DNA of 64,000 nucleotides, from contig NZ_OZ257125.1 of the NCBI RefSeq assembly GCF_965279055.1, forward strand, positions 1,736,001 to 1,800,000, written 5' to 3'. Origin of the DNA: Hydrocarboniphaga sp965279055 (GTDB taxonomy: Bacteria; Pseudomonadota; Gammaproteobacteria; Nevskiales; Nevskiaceae). Below the pieces are notes generated by a model, which saw only the letters and a program-made list of their open reading frames with translations, made no database searches and had not been told where the DNA came from. The position numbers and the translations under genes are program-made. Shown in pieces: positions 44,501-53,500 of this stretch (positions are counted from its first letter, which is position 1; each line of letters starts with the position of its first letter).

Positions 44501-46359
44501 TTTTCAAGTTCGATGCCGCGAGCTATTCGGTGGGCGAGGCGGCCGGTACGCTCACCGTCGCCGTGCTGCGCGACATCGGCAGCGATGGCGCGGTATCGGT
44601 CAACTTCGCCACCAGCCCCGGCTCGGCGACCGCGGGCAGCGATTACACCGCCAAAAGCGGCAAGCTCAACTGGGCGGACGGCGACAGCACGCCCAAGTAC
44701 ATCGTCATCGCGATCGGCAACGACAGCCTGTTCGAGGATCCGGAAACTTTCAGAATCTTCCTGGGCACGCCTACCGGCGGCGCAGTGATGGGCAGCCCCA
44801 ACTCGGTGTTCGCGACCATCAACGACAACGATGTCGCCGCCAACGGCAGCTTGCAGCTGGACGCTGCCAGCTATCAGACCCGCGAGGACGGCGGATCGCT
44901 GCGGATCACCGTGAATCGGGTCGACGGCGGCGACGGCGCGGTGTCGGTGCGCTACGCCACCACGCCGGGCACGGCAAGCAGCAACGTCGATTTCACCGCG
45001 GCCAGCGGCACGCTGAGCTGGGCATCCGGCGACAGCGCGCCCAAGACCGTCGACATCGCGATCCTGCAGGACAGCAGCTACGATCCCAGGGAGACGTTCG
45101 GGTTTACATTGAGTTCGCCCACCGGCGGCGCCAAGCTCGGCAGCCCCTCGGCCGCGACGATCACGCTGCTCGACGACGAGGTTCGCCAGGGCACGCTGAA
45201 ACTCAGCGACTCGGCATTTACCGTCGACGAAGCGGCCGGTGTGCTCAGCATCAACGTGTTGCGCAGCGACGGCAGCGACGGTGCCGTCTCGGTCGACTAT
45301 TCGAGCGCCGACGGCGCCGCCGTCAGCCCCGGCGACTACACCGCGGTCGGCGGTACGCTGACCTGGGCCGACGGCGACAGCACGCCGAAGATCATCGATG
45401 TGCCAATCGTCGACGACAGCGACTACGAAACGACACCCGAAACCTTGACCGTGACGCTCGCCAAGGTATCCGGCGGCGCGACCCTGGGCGCGCCCGACAC
45501 CGCGACGGTGACGATCCGGGACAACGAGGTCCGGCCCGGCAGCCTACAGTTCGACGCCGCCGCGTACCGCGCCGCCGAGAACAGCGGTGCGCTGCAAATC
45601 ACGGTCAACCGCGTCGGTGGTACCGACAACGCCATCAGCGTGCATTACGCAACCGAGCAGGGCACCGCGATCAGCGGCAGTGACTACCGATCGAGCAGCG
45701 GCACGTTGCAGTGGGCCGCCGGTGATGCCACGTCTCGGCTGCTGACGGTCCAGCTGATCGACGATGGCGCGTTCGAGGGCGATGAGACCTTTGGCATCGT
45801 GCTGACCGATGCAACCGGTGGCGCCTCCCTCGGTGGGCCCGCGACCGCGACCGTCACCATCGTCGACGACGAGGTCGCCTTCTCCGGCGGCATCCACTTC
45901 GGCGCCTCGGCCTACCAGGTCGATGAGGCGGCCGGCAGCATCGCCATCGCCGTGGTACGCGGCGGCAGCACCGAGGGCTCGGTCACGGTGGCCTACGGCA
46001 CCGTCAACGGCCAGGCGGTATCCGGCGCGGATTACATCGCCAAGCAGGGCACGCTGGTCTGGGCCGCCGGCGACATGGAGCCCAAGACGATCGCGGTGCA
46101 GGTACTAAAGGACTCGAGCATCGAGGGGGCGGAAAACTTCAGTGTGGTGCTGAGCAATCCCAGCGGCGGCGTCACGCTCGACGATCCCAGCAGCGCCTCG
46201 GTCACGATCACCGACGCCAGTTCCGGCGACGGAAAATCGGGTTCGTCGGGCAAGGGCGGCGGCGCTTTCGATCCTCGGCTGCTGGCGCTGCTGATGATTG
46301 CGGGCCTGGGTCGCAGACGTTGCCATATCCGGACTTCATTGGCAGCTACTCGGGACTGA
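41572..46359 (+). CDS. Secreted SBBP beta-propeller / Calx-beta repeat protein, copy 1
   Basis: 1595 residues. Signal peptide (about 1-35), then an N-terminal domain found with SBBP repeats (LPLGFEANRGQFDASVRYLA ... GVYPGVDLVYYGNQGELEYD), then SBBP propeller repeats with the recurring phrase YSTYLGGS and DAFV (to about residue 740). Seven Calx-beta domains follow, each starting like LQFDAATYFVDEAGG and containing the Ca-binding GSDY and DWADGD motifs. The C-terminus is a Gly/Ser linker (SGSSGKGGGAFDP), a hydrophobic stretch and Arg residues, resembling a GlyGly-CTERM sorting signal. It starts 44 bp after the adhesin stop, so probably the same transcript. It is a paralogue of the gene at 50549. 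The start region lacks a clear ribosome-binding site. Confidence 0.88.
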   Translation: MQKSVFPMLISAVAKRLLLCVPALLVMPVASATADANGAHSKAQLAAAYGQLPLGFEANRGQFDASVRYLARGQGYSLFLTADEAVLSLQKAGKDGGDLSQRSVIRARLLGAAAAPPLQAEQRLPGHSNYFTGNQPDRWVSKVERYGRVRYQGVYPGVDLVYYGNQGELEYDFVVAPNADAKRIRLHYSGVERARLTPSGELKLQAGDGEVVLKKPIVYQDIDGRRVPVQGRYAYTRRGKGVDVAFKLGAYDRAQALVIDPVLVYSTYLGGTANEFGSSTPFGIAVNRSGEAYVIGSTLSTDFPMASPSSVEAPGQQAFVAKFSSDGSRLIYSTYIGGSGLEQGTAIALNGAGEAYITGTTTSEDFPTKNPLYAQRSGGQGEEFQNAKDAFVARLSADGSSLLYSTYLGGSDDTDNVSHGNETGFAIAVDSVGQIYVGGQTTSVRTVVDEDTGEALSTLFPTQSAVQTTPASDSAEGFITKFAADGQSFVYSTFLGGAQAELIYSIVVDAAQQVTVAGQTTSTDFPVQSAFQPANGGGTDAFVTSLAADGRSFRYSTYLGGAGTDASFSAALGADGKLYLTGSTSSADFPKQSALDSTIGGTDAFVSVLAADGSSLQYSSYLGGTSTDIGRGIALDGGGHIYVTGYTSSTGFPLAGEFQSTLAGNTDAFVTELAADGSSVLFSSFLGGSAAEQSYAITVDAADQIYIAGITQSTNLKTEAPLQASNGGGIDAFVARIGTLTVVQPGQLSLDAAAYSVAENAGTVSLTVKRTGGSSGAAAVDYATANGSATADSDYTAQNGTLTWADGDSSDRTITLDIGDDSQLEPDETFSLSLSGASVAALGSPASATVTIENDDASLPGTLQFDAATYFVDEAGGSLKVNVSRTGGQDGAASVSYATSTGTATAGSDYGSASGRLDWADGDASTKSFLVTITDDAVAESNETFSLALSAATGASLGTPASATATIADDESVQPGVFKFDAASYSVGEAAGTLTVAVLRDIGSDGAVSVNFATSPGSATAGSDYTAKSGKLNWADGDSTPKYIVIAIGNDSLFEDPETFRIFLGTPTGGAVMGSPNSVFATINDNDVAANGSLQLDAASYQTREDGGSLRITVNRVDGGDGAVSVRYATTPGTASSNVDFTAASGTLSWASGDSAPKTVDIAILQDSSYDPRETFGFTLSSPTGGAKLGSPSAATITLLDDEVRQGTLKLSDSAFTVDEAAGVLSINVLRSDGSDGAVSVDYSSADGAAVSPGDYTAVGGTLTWADGDSTPKIIDVPIVDDSDYETTPETLTVTLAKVSGGATLGAPDTATVTIRDNEVRPGSLQFDAAAYRAAENSGALQITVNRVGGTDNAISVHYATEQGTAISGSDYRSSSGTLQWAAGDATSRLLTVQLIDDGAFEGDETFGIVLTDATGGASLGGPATATVTIVDDEVAFSGGIHFGASAYQVDEAAGSIAIAVVRGGSTEGSVTVAYGTVNGQAVSGADYIAKQGTLVWAAGDMEPKTIAVQVLKDSSIEGAENFSVVLSNPSGGVTLDDPSSASVTITDASSGDGKSGSSGKGGGAFDPRLLALLMIAGLGRRRCHIRTSLAATRD

Positions 46360-46489
46360 AACGGTAGCCCGACGAGATGTAAGTACCATTCTCCGGCGAT
46401 TCCCCCAAGCTATCGCCTGGGCGCAAGGTCGATGCGGTTGCGTTTGTTCTCTAGACTGCAGGCTCAGTGTCATTCGGCTGGCGAGGAGC

Positions 46490-46514
46490 CCGGCCCGTCG
46501 AATCCACGGGCCGG
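46490..46514. other. Strong hairpin between the Calx-beta gene and the first DING-like gene
   Basis: CCGGCCCGT and ACGGGCCGG form a perfect 9-bp stem with loop CGAATCC. It is not followed by a T-run, so it is more likely an mRNA structure in the leader of the next gene or a partial attenuator than a terminator. It lies 18 bp upstream of the ATG at 46532. Confidence 0.6.
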
Positions 46515-46531
46515 CGCTACTGGGGAATGCC

Positions 46532-48028
46532 ATGCACTCATGCCGCTTGAATTTGCTCAGCGTATCCGCAACGACTGCCATCTTGCTTTCGCCGGTTGCA
46601 ATGGCGGACATCGGTGGAGGCGGCTCGACGTTGCCGGCAAAGGCTTATCAAGGCTCTAGTGCTGTCGTGCCCGTGTCGGGTCCCCGTCTATCGACTCCGC
46701 TGCCGGGCTCGCTGTTCTATGAAGCGCTGCCGGCGGTTACGCAAAGCTACTGTCAGACCGGTTCCGGCGCCGGCCGCAGCATAATGGTGGGTAGCAGCGG
46801 CAACACCGACGCCAGCCGATCTTGTCCCGCGAGTTTCAGTGATGACTTTTTCAATGGGATCAGCGGCTTCTCGGCACCGAGCAGCGATGCGGATTTTGCT
46901 GCCTCGGACGCACCCGCCAGCCTCGTGGATTTCGACGCGTTCATCCGCAACAAGGGCGTGCATGAGCAACTGGTCCAGTTCCCGGCGCTGGCGGGTTCGA
47001 TTACGGTGATCGCTCGCTCTCAGACTAAGGGGTGGCCAACCCATTTAACCGAAGCGGAACTCTGCAATATCTTTTCCGGCAAGATCACCAACTGGAACCA
47101 ACTCGTTGATATAAACGGACGGCCGTTCCACGATATGCCGATCACGATCGTCTATCGCTCCGACAATAGCGGCACCTCCTTCAGTTTCAGCAATCACCTG
47201 AACAAGGTTTGCCAGGACGCCTCGTTGGCGCAGAAGTTATCCCCGGTCGCGTCGCCTCTCCCGTTTCCGAGTGGCAGCAATTTTACTGTTCAGAGCCTGT
47301 TCGCCAATGCCTTTCCGGGTGGCGTTGTCCCCGCTCATGCGCTGGCAGCCAGCGGAAACGCCGGCATGCTCGCTACCGTCTCGGCCACCGACGGCACGAT
47401 CGGTTATGCGGAGACGGCCTACCTTCGTGATCCCGTGCCCGTCACTTTGATCCGTATCAGCCCATTCGATCCGGCCTCCGAACTCGATCCCACAGATGGG
47501 GTCGTTAGGTCGCGTCGCGGGTGGTATATCAAGTCGTACACCGCCTCTCACCAGTTCCAGATTCCGAGCACATTCACTGACGTGGACGGTAGCGTGCTGA
47601 GTGGCACCTACACCGGTCGCGCGCTGTCGGCCAACGATAGCCGCTATGGGCGGCCTGTCGGCGTGCCGACGGCACTGACCGCCACCCAGGCTCCGCACCC
47701 GAATTGCGTCTTCCTCGTGCATCCCGGCGCCTACGCCACTTCGGCCTACAACACCGCCGGTTCGCCGAGCAGTGGCTACAAGAGCTACCCGATCATTGCC
47801 ATCAGCTACCTGTTGGGTAACTTCGCTCTGAACGGCAACGCCAACGACATGGCCAGCTTGATCGGCTCGCCTTACAACGTCGCGCTGCGCGTGGGTAATG
47901 GCGGTCCCGTGACCTCGATCTGGGATAACACGGGCTACTACTACCTGACGGCACCAGTGGTCGCGGCTACGCTGACCGGCTCCGCGCTGACGTTGAATCA
48001 GGCGCGCGTCGACGCCTGCGTCAACTAG
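46532..48028 (+). CDS. DING/PstS-like secreted phosphate-binding protein, copy 1
   Basis: 498 residues. After a signal peptide the mature protein would begin DIGGGGSTLPA, a variant of the DINGGGATLP start that names DING proteins of the PstS superfamily. Phosphate-binding elements are visible: STLP, TGSGAGRS, SDAPAS and YRSDNSGTSFSF. No ABC-transporter genes are nearby, so a secreted or surface role (as for the P. aeruginosa LapA/LapB-type proteins) is more likely than uptake. The ATG at 46532 has GGGGA five bases upstream; a much longer frame to 46298 is non-coding in character. Lower codon bias than its two paralogues suggests weaker expression or later acquisition. Confidence 0.85.
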   Translation: MHSCRLNLLSVSATTAILLSPVAMADIGGGGSTLPAKAYQGSSAVVPVSGPRLSTPLPGSLFYEALPAVTQSYCQTGSGAGRSIMVGSSGNTDASRSCPASFSDDFFNGISGFSAPSSDADFAASDAPASLVDFDAFIRNKGVHEQLVQFPALAGSITVIARSQTKGWPTHLTEAELCNIFSGKITNWNQLVDINGRPFHDMPITIVYRSDNSGTSFSFSNHLNKVCQDASLAQKLSPVASPLPFPSGSNFTVQSLFANAFPGGVVPAHALAASGNAGMLATVSATDGTIGYAETAYLRDPVPVTLIRISPFDPASELDPTDGVVRSRRGWYIKSYTASHQFQIPSTFTDVDGSVLSGTYTGRALSANDSRYGRPVGVPTALTATQAPHPNCVFLVHPGAYATSAYNTAGSPSSGYKSYPIIAISYLLGNFALNGNANDMASLIGSPYNVALRVGNGGPVTSIWDNTGYYYLTAPVVAATLTGSALTLNQARVDACVN

Positions 48029-48192
48029 CAGGAACGATTCGATACGGGAGCGGCTCTTGTGCGGGTCGCTGCCATGAAGCCTTGTGAAACCCGGCAAAGT
48101 CCCAGGTCGCGCCGTTGAAATCGCCTGCACTCACCGGCCGCACTGACGCTGATCTGCGCTCAGCAACTACCTGTCTCCGCGCGGCTGCAGGA

Positions 48193-48228
48193 CAAAAAAA
48201 GCCCCTTCCGAGTTTCCTCGGAAGGGGC
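48193..48228 (-). terminator. Rho-independent terminator of the DING-like gene copy 2
   Basis: A perfect 12-bp stem (GCCCCTTCCGAG 48201-48212 with 48217-48228) and loop TTTC is followed, on the minus strand, by a run of seven or more T (48200-48194). It lies about 85 bp after the stop at 48312. Confidence 0.88.
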
Positions 48229-48265
48229 AGAGCAACCACCAAAAGCGGTACAGAGTTTGGAAAAG

Positions 48266-48314
48266 GAGCCGCCTTTCGGCGGCTCTTTCCGTTTCTTAGT
48301 TTCTTAGTTTCTTA
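48266..48314. repeat. Hairpin plus 8-bp tandem repeat at the end of DING-like copy 2
   Basis: GAGCCGCC-TTTC-GGCGGCTC (48266-48285) is a perfect 8-bp stem. It is followed by three exact copies of GTTTCTTA (48291-48314). On the minus strand the repeat reads TAAGAAAC; because its period is 8, it places a TAA in all three frames, the first being the stop codon of the gene at 48312. A similar hairpin (55783-55802) follows the stop of copy 3. Confidence 0.85.
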
Positions 48315-49826
48315 GTTGATGCAGGCGTCGACGCGGGCCTGGTTGATCGTCACCGACGAGTTAGTCAGCGTGGTCGCAACGACCGGCGAGGTCAGGTAGT
48401 AGTAGCCGGTGTTGCTGCCGATCGTGGTCACGGGGCCGCCGTTGGCGACGCGCAGCGCGACGTTGTACGGCGAGCCGAGCAGCGTGGCCATGTCGTTGGC
48501 ATCGCCGTTGAGCGCGAAGTTACCCAGCAGGTAGCTGACGGCAACGATCGGGTAGCTCTTGTAGCCGCTGCTCGGGGTGCCGGCCGTGTTGTACGCCGAG
48601 GTGGCATAAGCGCCCGGGTGGACCAGGGCGACGCAGTTCGGATGCGGGGCCTGGGTAGTGTTCAGCGCCGTCGGCACGCCAGTGGGGCGGCCGTAGGTGG
48701 CATTGTTGCCCTGCAGAGCGCGGCCGGTGTAGGTGCCGCTCAGCACGCTGCCGTCCACGTCGGTGAACGTGGTCGGAATCGTGAACGAGTTGGTCGGGTT
48801 GGCCGCGCTGCGGTACAGCGACTGCGTGCGCGCCTTAGGTGCGGAATCGCGGGGATTGAGTTCGGCAACGGTGTCGACCGCGGCGACGCGGACCGGGATG
48901 ACGTTGTTCGGCTTCGCCAGGGAGAGCACGTTGGCCATTTCCGCATAGCCGATCGCGCCATTGGTGGCTTCGACGGCCGAGGTGACGCCCGGGTTGCCGC
49001 TGGCGGCGATGACATGAGCCGGAACGACGCCGCCCGGGAAGGCCGAGGCGAACACGCTCTGCACGCTGAAGTTGGCACTGGCCGGGGTGAACGGCAGCGC
49101 GGTGGCCAGCGGCGACAGGGTCTGCGCCAGCGAAGCGTCCTGGCAGACTTTGTTCAAGTGGTTGCTGAAACCGAACGTCGTGCCGCTGCTGTCGGAGCGG
49201 TAGACGATGGTGATCAGCGTGCTCGAGTACGGCGAGCCGCTCTTGTTGGCGAGCTGGTTCCAGTTGGTGATCTTGCCAGCGAAGATGTTGCACAGCTCGG
49301 CTTCGGTGAAGTAGGGCGTATCGACGCTGGTGCCCGGCGGGTTGGCGATGACCGCAACCGTGCCGGCCACGGCCGGGAACTGCACCAGCTGCTCGTGCGC
49401 AGCCTTGTTGGTGACGAAGGCATCGAAATCGCCCGGGCTGGCCGGCGCATCGGAGGCGGCGAAGTCGGCGTCGGTGCTCGGCGCGGAGAAGCCGCTGGTG
49501 CCGTTGACGAAGGCATCGGTGAACGTGGCCGGGCAGGGGCGGCTGGCATTGGTGTTGCCGTTGCTGCCGATCAGCACGCTGCGGCCGCCGCCGGAGCCGG
49601 TCTGGCAATAGGACTGCGTGACCAGCGGCAGCGCTTCGTAGAACAGCGAACCCGGAACCGGGGACGACAGACGGGGGCCGGTCGCGGTGCTGGACGCGCT
49701 CGCGCCCTGATAGCCCTTGGCCGGCAGGGTGGCGCCGCCGCCGCCGATATCGGCCATTGCGATGGGGCTGAAGGATGCAGCGGCCACAACGGCCAGCGCG
49801 CAGCGTTTGAAATTGATCTTGGTCAT
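48312..49826 (-). CDS. DING/PstS-like secreted phosphate-binding protein, copy 2
   Basis: 504 residues. Signal peptide to about residue 25 (MTKINFKRCALAVVAAASFS), mature start DIGGGGATLPAKG. Ligand-loop motifs are TGSGGGRS, SDAPAS and YRSDSSGTTFGF. It shares with copy 3 a tract of very high DNA identity (around 49469-49670 against 56949-57150). The ATG at 49826 aligns with the copy 3 start. It is divergent from the second Calx-beta gene across a 720-bp gap. A weak Pho-type promoter homologous to that of copy 3 is at 49909-49942. Confidence 0.88.
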   Translation of the reverse strand: MTKINFKRCALAVVAAASFSPIAMADIGGGGATLPAKGYQGASASSTATGPRLSSPVPGSLFYEALPLVTQSYCQTGSGGGRSVLIGSNGNTNASRPCPATFTDAFVNGTSGFSAPSTDADFAASDAPASPGDFDAFVTNKAAHEQLVQFPAVAGTVAVIANPPGTSVDTPYFTEAELCNIFAGKITNWNQLANKSGSPYSSTLITIVYRSDSSGTTFGFSNHLNKVCQDASLAQTLSPLATALPFTPASANFSVQSVFASAFPGGVVPAHVIAASGNPGVTSAVEATNGAIGYAEMANVLSLAKPNNVIPVRVAAVDTVAELNPRDSAPKARTQSLYRSAANPTNSFTIPTTFTDVDGSVLSGTYTGRALQGNNATYGRPTGVPTALNTTQAPHPNCVALVHPGAYATSAYNTAGTPSSGYKSYPIVAVSYLLGNFALNGDANDMATLLGSPYNVALRVANGGPVTTIGSNTGYYYLTSPVVATTLTNSSVTINQARVDACIN

Positions 49827-49908
49827 TACAACTCCCTGAGTGATGCAGCGTTATCGAAGAACAAGCCGTCGGTGTTGCCGTCGTCCCGAGCGGTCACCGA
49901 GCGCCGGC

Positions 49909-49942
49909 AAACTAGCAGCGCAGCATTGCGCTCCAATGAAGT
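49909..49942 (-). promoter_or_regulatory. Weak PhoB-box-like promoter of DING-like copy 2
   Basis: On the minus strand ACTTCAT-TGGA-GCGCAAT (49942-49925), then 10 bp, then TAGTTT (49914-49909). The match to the consensus is poor by itself. However, the sequence aligns with the copy 3 promoter (shared TCATT-GA, GCAA, CGCTG, TAG and TT at the same positions), so the element is probably conserved by descent. Confidence 0.35.
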
Positions 49943-50081
49943 TTTCGAGACGGCTCCGGCTTTCTTCGCCGCCTGCCGCGGCCGATCTCGACGACGACCC
50001 GCGCGCACTCGACGTGCGTCGGCGCGCCACCACCGCCGATGCGAGCGTTTCACCGAGCAAGGCGGTTGATGGATCGGCGCG

Positions 50082-50115
50082 CCTACATCAAGCTGTCATC
50101 TGATCGCGCCATGAT
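50082..50115 (+). promoter_or_regulatory. PhoB-box-like promoter before the second Calx-beta gene
   Basis: CCTACAT-CAAG-CTGTCAT (50082-50099) is followed after exactly 10 bp by CATGAT (50110-50115). The 18-mer TACATCAAGCTGTCATCT is identical to that of the TpsB promoter (59554-59571), and CGCCATG at the -10 is conserved too. Confidence 0.55.
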
Positions 50116-50548
50116 TGAGGTGGACCGTTCGGAATTCGCGGCGGCCTGTGCTGCGCAACTGCGGACCGTGCGGATACGGCGCCTGGTTTGGGTCATGCTC
50201 ATCGGCGACCGCGTCCGTCATCGTGTCGGCGCGCCTTCTGCTTGCAGTTTGGTGATTCCAGCTGCGCCAACCAGCATTCGGTCTTTCGGGTATAGCCGTG
50301 AGAGGGGAACTCTTGAAATTGTTATGCGGGCTCCGTGCTCAGGGCCGGCGCTTGCCGCTATGCCTTTGACGACACGACGTCGCCGGCAATCGGCGGGGCC
50401 GAGCTCGGCGCTTGGCCTTGGCCAGCGAGCCGCGGTCGATCAAGAAATAAAACGACGCCTGCGTACCCAACAGCAGTGTCGGTGAATCAATGAAACCCGC
50501 AGCGGCGCGCACTGCCGTCACTGCAACGAGCCCCACGTGAAAAACGCC

Positions 50549-53500
50549 ATGTCGAAGTCCGTGTTCCCGATGCTGATGAGCGCTGTCGTCAAGCGTCTGC
50601 TGCTGTGTGCGCCGGCGCTGCTGATCGCGCCGACGGCCCTGGCGACGGCCGGTGCAGCGGTCGATCACAAGGCGCAGCTCGCCGCAAACTACGGCCAGCT
50701 GCCGCTGGGTTTCGAAGCCAATCGCGGCCAGTTCGATGCGCCGGTGCGCTACCTGGCGCAGGGGCAGGGCTACCGCCTGTTCCTGACCGACGATGAAACC
50801 GTGCTGAGCCTGCGCGCACGCCATGCCTCGTCCGCCGACACGACCGCCGTGGTTCGTTCGCGTTTGCTCGGGGCGCAGTCGCAGTCGCGGGTGCTGGCCG
50901 AACAGCTGCAGCCGGGTCGCAGCCACTACTTCCACGGCAAGGATGCCGCGCGCTGGGTACACGGCGTCGAGCATTTCGGCCGCGTGCGCTACCAGCAGGT
51001 CTACCCGGGCGTGGACCTGGTCTACTACGGCACGCAGGGTCAACTCGAATACGATTTCGAACTCGCGCCGCAGGCCGATCCACGCCAGATCCGGATGCGT
51101 TATTCCGGTGTCAGCGGCGCCACGCTGTCGGCGCGGGGTGAGTTGCTGCTGCATACCGCAGGCGGCGATGTCACGTTGAAGAAGCCCGAGGTCTACCAGA
51201 ATATCGGCGGCCAGCGCAGCGCGGTCGCCGGCCGCTATACCTATCGACGGCATGCCGACGCGGTCGATGTCGCGTTTGAGCTCGGCGACTACGATCGCAA
51301 TCGCGCGCTGGTGATCGATCCGGTGCTGATCTACAGCAGTTATCTGGGCGGCAGCGGCAACGACTTCGCCAGCGGTGGCACCTACGGCATCGCCGTCAAC
51401 GCCAAGGGCGAGCTCTACGTCATCGGCAGTACACAATCGGCCAACTTCCCGACGCAGTCGCCGCGCCAGCCGGCGCATGCGGCCGATGGTGGCACCTTCG
51501 ATGTGTTCGTCAGCAAGTTCGCCGCCGATGGCCAGAGCCTGGTGTACAGCACGTATCTGGGCGGCAGCGGTAGCGATCAGGGCTTCGGCATCGCCTTGAA
51601 TACCGCGGGAGAGGCCTACATCACCGGTTCCACCAACTCGGTCGATTTTCCTGTCAGTGCGGCGCTGTATCCGAACCGCTCCGGCAACACCGATCCCGAA
51701 GTCACGGCCAGCGACGCCTTCGTCAGCCGCATCAGCGCCGACGGCCAGACCCTGGTCTACAGCAGCTATCTCGGCGGCAGCGACGACGACAACGCGCAGT
51801 ATGGATCGGACGTCGGCTATTCGATCGCGCTCGACTCCGGCGGCGCGTTTTATGTCGCCGGCCGTACCAGTTCGGTTCACACCAGCAACAGCGATCCGGA
51901 TAACCCGACCACGGCGGTGCTGTTCCCGACCACGCCGGGCGCGGTGCAGACCACGCCCGGCTCGGGCAGCGCCGCGGACGCCTTCGTAACCAAGTTCGCG
52001 GCCGACGGCCAGAGTCTGGCGTACAGCACGTTGCTCGGCGGCAGCGGCAACGAACTGGCCTATGCGATTGCGGTGGGCGCCTCGCAGCAGGCCTATGTGA
52101 CCGGCATTACGCAGTCGACCGACTTTCCGCTGCAGTCGGCGCTACAGGGCAGCAGTGGCGGCGGCACCGATGCCTTCGTCGCGTCGCTTGCCGCAAACGG
52201 CCAGGCACTGCGCTACAGCACGTATCTGGGCGGCAGCGGCACCGACACGGCATACGCGATCGCGGTCAGCGGCGCGGGCCGCGCCTACCTCACCGGCAGC
52301 ACTGGCTCCGCGAACTTCCCGACCAAGTCGGCATTGGATGCCACGATCGGCGGCAGCAGCGATGCCTTCGTCAGCATCATTGCCGCCGACGGCACGCTGG
52401 ACTACAGCAGCTTTCTCGGCGGCGCCAGTAGCGATGTCGGCCATGGCATTGCGATCGACGGCAGCGGCCTGATCGACGTGGTCGGCTATAGCAGCTCCGC
52501 TGATTTTCCGGTCAAGGATCCGGTACAGGCCGCCTCTGCCGGGGGCAGCGAGGCTTTCGTGTCGCAGTTCGCTGCCGATGTCAGCAGCTTGGTATTCGGC
52601 ACCTTGCTGGGTGGCAGCAGCACCGAGCAGGGCCTCGGCATCGCGGTTGATACGCTCGGCAATATCTACATCGCCGGCGTCACCCAGTCGTTGACCAACT
52701 TCCATACACAGGCGCCGTTCCAGGCTGCCAGCGGCGGCGGACTCGACGCCTTCGTCGCCAAGATCGGCACGCCGGTCGTGATCGCGCCCGGCAGCCTGGC
52801 GTTGAGTGCGGCGGCTTACAACGTAGTGGAAAGCGCAGGCAGCGTCAGCATCACGGTCAGTCGCAGCGGTGGTAGCAGCGGCGCAGCCGCGGTCGACTAC
52901 GCGACCGGCAACGGCAGCGCCACGGCCGGTAGCGATTACACCGCGGTCAGCGGCACGCTGAACTGGGCCGATGGTGACAGCGCCGACAAGACCATTGAGC
53001 TGACGATCATGAATGACGAGCAGCTCGAGCCGGACGAGAACTTCACGCTGAATCTGGGCAACGCCAGCGGCGCTGCGCTGGGAACGCCCGCGAGCGCAAC
53101 GATCACGATCACCAACGACGACGCCGCACGTCCGGGCACGCTGCAGTTCGATGCCGCAACCTACTTCGTCGACGAGTCCGCCGGCAGCCTGGTGGTGAAT
53201 GTCACGCGTGCCGGCGGCAGCGACGGTGCGGCCTCGGTGAATTATGCGACCAGCCCCGGCAGCGCCACCGCCGGCAGCGACTACCAGACCAGCAGCGGCA
53301 CGCTGAGCTGGGCCGACGGCGACGCGGCCAGCAAGAGCTTCACGGTCACGATCGGCAATGACGCTGCGGTCGAAGGCAACGAAACCTTCAATCTGGTGCT
53401 GAGTGGCGCCAGCGGCGCGAGCCTGGGTGAAATCAAGGCGGCGACCGCGACCATCGTCGACGACGAGGCAGCGCAGCCGGGCGTGATCAAACTCGGCGCC

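Larger units (their letters stand above)
49827..50548. other. Divergent intergenic region, no accepted gene
   Basis: About 720 bases between DING-like copy 2 and the second Calx-beta gene. Frames are present (for example from the ATG at 50111) but they show weak codon bias and no recognisable protein. The region holds two Pho-type promoter candidates on opposite strands. The plus-strand one would give a leader of about 430 nt. A small RNA or leader peptide is possible. Confidence 0.45.

Noticed and set aside
43800..46200. Tandem DNA repeats in the Calx-beta gene considered as a CRISPR or satellite array
   Set aside because: The units are about 300 bp, in frame, diverged at the DNA level and encode recognisable Calx-beta domains. 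They are protein repeats.
46456..46473. PhoB-box-like CTGCAGG-CTCA-GTGTCAT upstream of DING-like copy 1
   Set aside because: Only the second unit fits, and there is no -10 candidate at 10 bp, unlike the other sites. Copy 1 is left without a proposed Pho promoter.
46298..46531. Extended start of DING-like copy 1 at 46298
   Set aside because: The added 78 residues overlap the previous gene and a strong hairpin. The ATG at 46532 gives a normal signal peptide and has a ribosome-binding site.
50111..50485. Possible gene in the leader of the second Calx-beta gene
   Set aside because: Mixed codon use, no ribosome-binding site and no recognisable protein; kept only as a remark on the intergenic region.
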